From Granulicella sp. S190 (lineage in GTDB: Bacteria; Acidobacteriota; Terriglobia; Terriglobales; Acidobacteriaceae), in assembly GCF_009766095.1 (NCBI RefSeq), contig NZ_LMUD01000047.1, positions 113,485 through 177,484 on the forward strand: 64,000 nucleotides of DNA. Reading direction: 5' to 3'. The notes beneath the pieces are model-generated. The model saw only the letters and a program-made list of their open reading frames with translations. It searched no databases and had not been told where the DNA came from. This document shows, one piece after another, positions 60,113 through 64,000 of the stretch (positions within the stretch are counted from its first letter, which is position 1; every line of letters starts with the position of its first letter). Made by a program: the position numbers and the translations under genes.

Positions 60113-60919
60113 ATGAAGATCAAGTCTCCCTATCTCATCAAGCCCGGCGCGCACGTCAAGCTCGCGAAGAAACCAACCTCAGACACCGGAGACTACAAGT
60201 CCCAGGAAGCCGCGGCGGCGGCCCTGGTCAAACACCGCACCCAGCTTGCTGACCTCCAGGACACCTTCTACGCTAGCCAGTCCAAGTCTCTCCTCATCGT
60301 TCTTCAGGGCATGGACACCGCAGGCAAAGACGGCACCATCAGCCACATCTTCTCCGGCATCAACCCCCAGGGCTGCGATGTAGCCGCGTTCAAGGTTCCC
60401 ACGCCCATCGAAGCCCGTCACGACTTCCTCTGGCGAGTCCACGCGCAGGTCCCACCCCGCGGCATGATCAACATCTTCAACCGCTCGCACTACGAAGATG
60501 TCCTCTCGCCCAGCGTCCACAAGCTCATCTCCCCCGAGGTCATGCGCCGCCGCCTTGAGAACATCAACTCCTTCGAGAGCATGCTGGTCGACAATGATGT
60601 CCTCATCCTCAAGTTCTACCTGCACATCTCGCGCAAGGAGCAGACCAGCCGCCTCCAGTCCCGTATCGACGACAAGCAGAAGCACTGGAAGCTCTCCGAG
60701 GCCGACCTTCACGAGCGCAAGTTCTGGCCCCAGTACATCGACGCCTACGACACCATCCTCTCGAAGACCAGCCACAAGCACGCGCCCTGGTTCGTCATCC
60801 CTGCGGATCACAAGTGGTATCGCAACATCGCCATCTCCAGGATCCTCGTCGATGCCATGCAAAGCCTCAAACTCAAATTCCCCGAACCCACCCTGGACGC
60901 CTCCAAAATCAAGCTCTAA
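60113..60919 (+). CDS. Polyphosphate kinase 2 family protein
   Basis: A 268-residue PPK2 that transfers phosphate between polyphosphate and nucleotides. The Walker-A-like P-loop GMDTAGKDG (residues 66-74) and the conserved NRSHYEDVL plus the lid block SRKEQTSRLQSR are intact. Single-domain length fits class I/III PPK2 (using NDP or AMP). The substrate is not predictable from the motifs alone. AGGGA precedes the ATG. Together with glgC it suggests energy-storage metabolism. Confidence 0.92.
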   Translation: MKIKSPYLIKPGAHVKLAKKPTSDTGDYKSQEAAAAALVKHRTQLADLQDTFYASQSKSLLIVLQGMDTAGKDGTISHIFSGINPQGCDVAAFKVPTPIEARHDFLWRVHAQVPPRGMINIFNRSHYEDVLSPSVHKLISPEVMRRRLENINSFESMLVDNDVLILKFYLHISRKEQTSRLQSRIDDKQKHWKLSEADLHERKFWPQYIDAYDTILSKTSHKHAPWFVIPADHKWYRNIAISRILVDAMQSLKLKFPEPTLDASKIKL

Positions 60920-60931
60920 CGAGCGTCACGT

Positions 60932-61129
60932 TGCGTGTTCTTTTGTCGCCATCCCCGCAGGGGATCTGCGATTGCACGTGTCATAGCCGTAGTCGTAGCA
61001 GTTGCCGTTGCCGTTGCGTGTTCTTTTTGTTGTCATCCCGTAGGGATCTGCGGTTGCAGTTGCCGTTGTCTGTTCTGCCGTTGTCGTTGCTTGTTCTTTT
61101 GTTGTCATCCCGCAGGGATCTGCTGTTGC
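60932..61129. repeat. Cluster of three short palindromic repeats (family B)
   Basis: Three copies of a repeat of about 43 bases (60932-60975, 61015-61057, 61087-61129). The shared core is TGTTCTTTTGT, then CATCCC-GC/GT-AGGGATCTGC, a palindrome with a 2-base centre in two copies and an extended one in the first. TTGCCG runs lie between copies. Not coding. Confidence 0.8.
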
Positions 61130-61151
61130 CCTTACCCCACCCACCCACTCA

Positions 61152-62042
61152 CTAAACCGTAATCATCACCACCGCCGCCACCGCGACCGCCATCCCCAGC
61201 CCCTGCCTCCGCGTAGGCCTCTCCCTCAGCGTCCAAGCCGCCAGCAGAATCGTCGTAGCCGGATACAGCGAAGCCAGCACCGCCGCCACATCCAGCCGCC
61301 CCGCCCTCGTCGCCGCAATGTACAGCATGTTCCCCGAGGTATCGAGCAGCGCCGTAGCCACCGCCCACACCACCACCCTCCGCGTCACCTTCGCCCGCAC
61401 CTCACCCGTCTTCGTGCGCAGCGACAGCCCCGCCAGCAGCAGCGAACAAACCGCAATACTCCCCATCCTGCAGGTGGCCAGCGGCCAGATTACGCCCGTC
61501 TTCGCCGCCGCCAGCTTCAGCGCCGTAAAATAAACTCCAAACCCCACGCCCCCAACCACCGCCAGCCAGAAGGTGCTCCTGTCCGCCGCCTTTGCCTCGG
61601 CGTTCTCCCCCGCAGCGATCAGCCAGATCGCAGCTCCCGCCACCACAAATCCACACAGCCGCAGCACCCCAGGCGAACCCTCCCACACCACCGAAAACAC
61701 CGCTGGAATCGCCGCCGCCAGCAGTCCGCTCAACGCCGCCGAAGCCCCCATCGCCCCTCGTGACAGCGCAATATAAAAGCAGGCCAGCGAGATCCCAGCA
61801 GTCATACCCGCGACCAGCCCATACGCCAGCGCAGCCCCATGCGGAAACGTATCCCCGCTCAGCCACGCCGTCACCGTCAACACGCTCAGGCTCATGCAGT
61901 GGCTCAACAGGATCACGCGCAGCGCAGCCCCCATCGAGCCTCCGGCATGCTTCACGCCCATGCCGCCCGAAAAATCCCCACCACCCCACACCACCGCGGC
62001 AGCCAGCGCCAGCAGCGCATTCCCATGCAGCAACATCTCCAT
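61152..62042 (-). CDS. EamA/DMT-superfamily transporter
   Basis: A 296-residue inner-membrane protein with ten helices in two repeats of five, typical of the drug/metabolite transporter superfamily. Repeat one spans about residues 7-140 (ALLALAAAVVWGGGDF; CFYIALSRGAMGASAALSGLLAAAIP), repeat two about 160-296 (TFWLAVVGGVGFGVYFTALKLAA; AATRAGRLDVAAVLASLYPATTILLAAWTLRERP). The conserved ALSRG and LRERPT blocks are present. The transported compound is unknown; ATG 62036 is an alternative start. Confidence 0.88.
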   Translation of the reverse strand: MEMLLHGNALLALAAAVVWGGGDFSGGMGVKHAGGSMGAALRVILLSHCMSLSVLTVTAWLSGDTFPHGAALAYGLVAGMTAGISLACFYIALSRGAMGASAALSGLLAAAIPAVFSVVWEGSPGVLRLCGFVVAGAAIWLIAAGENAEAKAADRSTFWLAVVGGVGFGVYFTALKLAAAKTGVIWPLATCRMGSIAVCSLLLAGLSLRTKTGEVRAKVTRRVVVWAVATALLDTSGNMLYIAATRAGRLDVAAVLASLYPATTILLAAWTLRERPTRRQGLGMAVAVAAVVMITV

Positions 62043-62079
62043 CCGATTCCGATCAGGCGTCGCCCTCAGCCACGCGGTC

Positions 62080-63444
62080 TTACTTCACTGACACGATCCC
62101 CGTGGGCCTCGACTCGCCGGCCGTAGGCCAGTATCCAGCCTTCGCGATCACCGTCAGATTCGGTCGCAGCACCTTCACCTCCAGCGAACGGTACTTGCCA
62201 TCGATAAACGGCTCATGCGTGTAGTAGCCGACCGTGTACTGCGTCCGCACCTCCTCCGCAATCTTGGCAAAGCTCGTCTCGATCCCCCGTTGCCGGAACT
62301 CTCCATCGAAGTTTCCGCCGGTAGCCTTCGCATACGAGGGCAGAATGTTATCCCGCATCTGTAGCGGCAGGTGAATGCGGTCGAGGAACCCAACCACCGG
62401 CAGCGTCGAATCGCCCACCAGCGTGCCGTACACCGCAATCTTGTTCGTGTTCAGGTATTTCACCACCTGCGAAAACTTCGCCGTGCTGCCATACTCCCGG
62501 CCATCGCTGATCACGTAGATAATCCGCCGCCGCCCTGTCTTGGTCTTCGAGAGCGCCGTAGCCGCCGCCAGAATCGCATCGTTCAGCGTATGCACATCCC
62601 GCGGCACGTTCTGAATCCCCAGCACGCTCGTTCCATGCGTAGCATTTGTATTCGGATCGGTGTGGCTGTCGGCCCCGCCGTTGATGTTGATGTTCTGCCC
62701 CAGCGGCCCCGTCGTGTCGTAGTACAGCGGCTCGCGTCCCGGAGTCTTCGAGCGCTCCAGTACCGCCGTCAACCGCGCACTCTGCGCCCCGGTAAAGTCC
62801 GTCTGCAGCTTCGGCCCGTTGTTATACGTAAACACCGAAACCTCGTCATACGGCGTAAACGCTCCCTGCAGCGCGGCCAGCGAATTATTCACCTTCGCCA
62901 TATTGTCGAAGGTCATGCTCTGGTCGATGACCAGTGCCACCGACAGCGGAAACGGATCCACCGTAAACACCGCCAGCTGCTGCCTCAGGTTGTTCTCATA
63001 CACCCGGACATCGCGCCACGTCAGCCCCGGCACCAGCTTCTGCTTGCTGTCTTTCACCGTAAACGGTACTTCCACAAAGTTCGTCTGCACCCGCAGCGTA
63101 AACTGATCCGGGCCCTGTCCCGTCGCCGGTAGATCAGGCGGCGGTCCATCCTCCTGCTTCTGTGCAGCGCTGTCCGGCAGCCGGTTCGGCACCGCTCCCG
63201 CCTCTGCAGGCGCCGAGTTGTCTCCATTCAAATCCGGCGTCGTTCCCGCGCCCGGCGTTACCGGTCCCACAGGAATCCCCTGCGGCTTAGGAGCGTCAGG
63301 AATCTGCGGCTTTGGCCCGTCGGGGATCTGTTGCTGCTGTTGCGGTGCATCCTGCTGTGCCTGCGTCAGTGCCGGCTGTCCAGCCATCATGCACGCCAAA
63401 GCCCCTGCCAATACGCTGTTCCTAACCACGAGAAAATCCCCCAT
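62080..63444 (-). CDS. Secreted VWFA-related domain protein
   Basis: A 454-residue exported protein. The ATG at 63444 is chosen because it starts a signal peptide (MGDFLVVRNSVLAGALACMM, cleavage near TQAQ) and has GGAAGG in front; a GTG at 63465 is alternative. A Pro/Gln-rich linker (about residues 35-110) precedes the acidobacterial VWFA-related domain (RVQTNFVEVPFTVKDS..., MIDAS-like VIDQSMTFDN, TALSKTKTGRRRIIYVISDGREYGS). MIDAS is partial (DxS..D present). Probably a periplasmic protein-protein interaction module. A paralogue begins on the opposite strand at 63823. Confidence 0.88.
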   Translation of the reverse strand: MGDFLVVRNSVLAGALACMMAGQPALTQAQQDAPQQQQQIPDGPKPQIPDAPKPQGIPVGPVTPGAGTTPDLNGDNSAPAEAGAVPNRLPDSAAQKQEDGPPPDLPATGQGPDQFTLRVQTNFVEVPFTVKDSKQKLVPGLTWRDVRVYENNLRQQLAVFTVDPFPLSVALVIDQSMTFDNMAKVNNSLAALQGAFTPYDEVSVFTYNNGPKLQTDFTGAQSARLTAVLERSKTPGREPLYYDTTGPLGQNININGGADSHTDPNTNATHGTSVLGIQNVPRDVHTLNDAILAAATALSKTKTGRRRIIYVISDGREYGSTAKFSQVVKYLNTNKIAVYGTLVGDSTLPVVGFLDRIHLPLQMRDNILPSYAKATGGNFDGEFRQRGIETSFAKIAEEVRTQYTVGYYTHEPFIDGKYRSLEVKVLRPNLTVIAKAGYWPTAGESRPTGIVSVK

Positions 63445-63822
63445 ACCTTCCAGCCGGGCTTTCACAACCCAAGACTTTACGAACTACCAGACTATCAGCG
63501 CAACATCCCCGCCGCCATCCCCACCCGGCCGACAGACTCATATCCTTTGACGTCGCACCCACCCGCAACGTTGCGCCCGGCTGTGTTTGCGTCTCCAAAA
63601 TCATCAATGGCGTGAAAGAAGCGTCATCTCGACCGAAGTGGTTCACTGTCTCATCGTGAACCACGCAGCGGAGAGACCCCCGCATCTGTTTTTGCAGTTG
63701 CCCATCCATCGTCGGTGACGTTCTAAGCTGTTACTTCTCCTGAAATCAGTAACCCACGCCAATCCGCGTTGAGCCGTCACATTTTCCTCAAACTCACCCC
63801 CAACTTCGTCGTCTAATACGTT
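63445..63822. other. Divergent intergenic region between the two VWFA-related genes
   Basis: About 380 bases without a supportable gene. Contains the palindromic repeat at 63622-63690; no clear promoter element was identified. Confidence 0.5.
63622..63690. repeat. Palindromic intergenic repeat (family C)
   Basis: Arms TGGTTCAC (63639-63646) and GTGAACCA (63656-63663) lie within GTCATCTCGACCGAAG and CAGCGGAGAGACCCCCGCAT. The flanking sequence resembles a repeat I associate with acidobacterial intergenic regions, but no second copy is in the window. Confidence 0.55.
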
Positions 63823-64000
63823 ATGCGCTCTCTCCCTCTCGCAGCTGTCGTCCTCGCTCTTGGTCTCGCCCCCGCCCTCCATGCGCAGGAGGCACCCTCC
63901 CCCGGTGGTCCTCCCCCTCCCAGCGACGCCGCTGCCCAGCCCGTCGACATCGGCGACACCCAGACCCTCAAGGTCAACGTCAACCTCGTCAACGTCTACT
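63823..64000 (+). CDS. Secreted VWFA-related domain protein (partial)
   Basis: The frame begins at ATG 63823 and runs off the window. Signal peptide (MRSLPLAAVVLALGLAPAL, cleavage near HAQEAP), Pro-rich linker and TLKVNVNLVNVY, which is the typical first strand of the acidobacterial VWFA-related domain. Divergent from its paralogue at 62080-63444. Confidence 0.8.
   Translation, partial: MRSLPLAAVVLALGLAPALHAQEAPSPGGPPPPSDAAAQPVDIGDTQTLKVNVNLVNVY

Noticed and set aside
60932..61129. CRISPR array
   Set aside because: Only three imperfect repeats with unequal, low-complexity spacers and no cas genes nearby.

Overview
The window looks like a chromosomal segment of an acidobacterium of the Terriglobia / Acidobacteriaceae type (Granulicella, Terriglobus and Edaphobacter are comparable genera). 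This is inferred from gene content: a MacB/FtsX-type orphan permease of the acidobacterial ADOP class, a very large Oar-like TonB-dependent receptor with a carboxypeptidase-regulatory-like N-terminal domain, two VWFA-related secreted proteins, a PEP-CTERM protein, Ig-like plus beta-propeller lipoproteins, high GC and palindromic intergenic repeats. No species can be named from the sequence alone. No phage, insertion sequence, CRISPR array or rRNA operon was seen.

Layout. 1-4.7 kb (minus): a secreted GH30 glycosidase with a ricin-type lectin tail, cut by the window edge, and a beta-propeller lipoprotein. 4.9-7.6 kb (minus): an SDR oxidoreductase, a DUF4160-DUF2442 toxin-antitoxin-like pair, and a TetR/NemR-like repressor with a clear self-regulated promoter. 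8.0-12.5 kb: a secreted acidobacterial protein of unknown function, then a GAF-GGDEF diguanylate cyclase behind moaA, and two small proteins. 12.6-17.7 kb (plus): small basic protein, SIMPL protein, hexapeptide acyltransferase, M50 site-2 protease, trpS and scpA. The PEP-CTERM gene (minus) meets scpA tail to tail. The plus strand resumes with a PiT phosphate permease, scpB carrying a large acidic insertion, a 59-codon ORF, a cupin, a membrane protein, an RluB-type pseudouridine synthase and msrA. 24.9-27.4 kb: the ADOP permease. 27.5-28.8 kb: a lower-GC patch with a Sel1-repeat protein. 29.2-30.8 kb: a DEAD-box-type RNA helicase.

31-37.7 kb is a cell-surface glycan cluster: four acyltransferase-3 membrane proteins and one GT-C-like membrane glycosyltransferase. 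37.8-46.6 kb: an unknown TM protein, an ABC-F ATPase, an animal-type heme peroxidase, a DUF2237 protein and the TonB receptor. A tRNA-Arg(CCG) follows behind a nested bidirectional terminator. 47-54 kb: a DUF2911 protein, then the glycine cleavage operon gcvT-gcvH-gcvPA-x-gcvPB-y (minus) with two uncharacterised genes translationally coupled into it, and two secreted small proteins. 54.2-64 kb: a B12-dependent acyl-CoA mutase catalytic subunit, glgC, an outer-membrane-like protein, tatA, a PPK2-family kinase, an EamA transporter and a divergent pair of VWFA-related proteins.

Themes: surface glycan building and modification, protein export and outer-membrane uptake, chromosome segregation (scpA/scpB), C1 and propionate metabolism, glycogen and polyphosphate storage. 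Three kinds of palindromic intergenic repeat were found (46.6, 54.1 and 60.0 kb; 60.9-61.1 kb; 63.6 kb). Many intergenic hairpins were read by eye. They are exact base matches, but folding energies were not calculated. I found no single convincing undescribed multi-gene system. The best candidates for a second look are the ScpB insertion, the extra genes in the gcv operon, the acyltransferase cluster and the structured element upstream of the phosphate permease.
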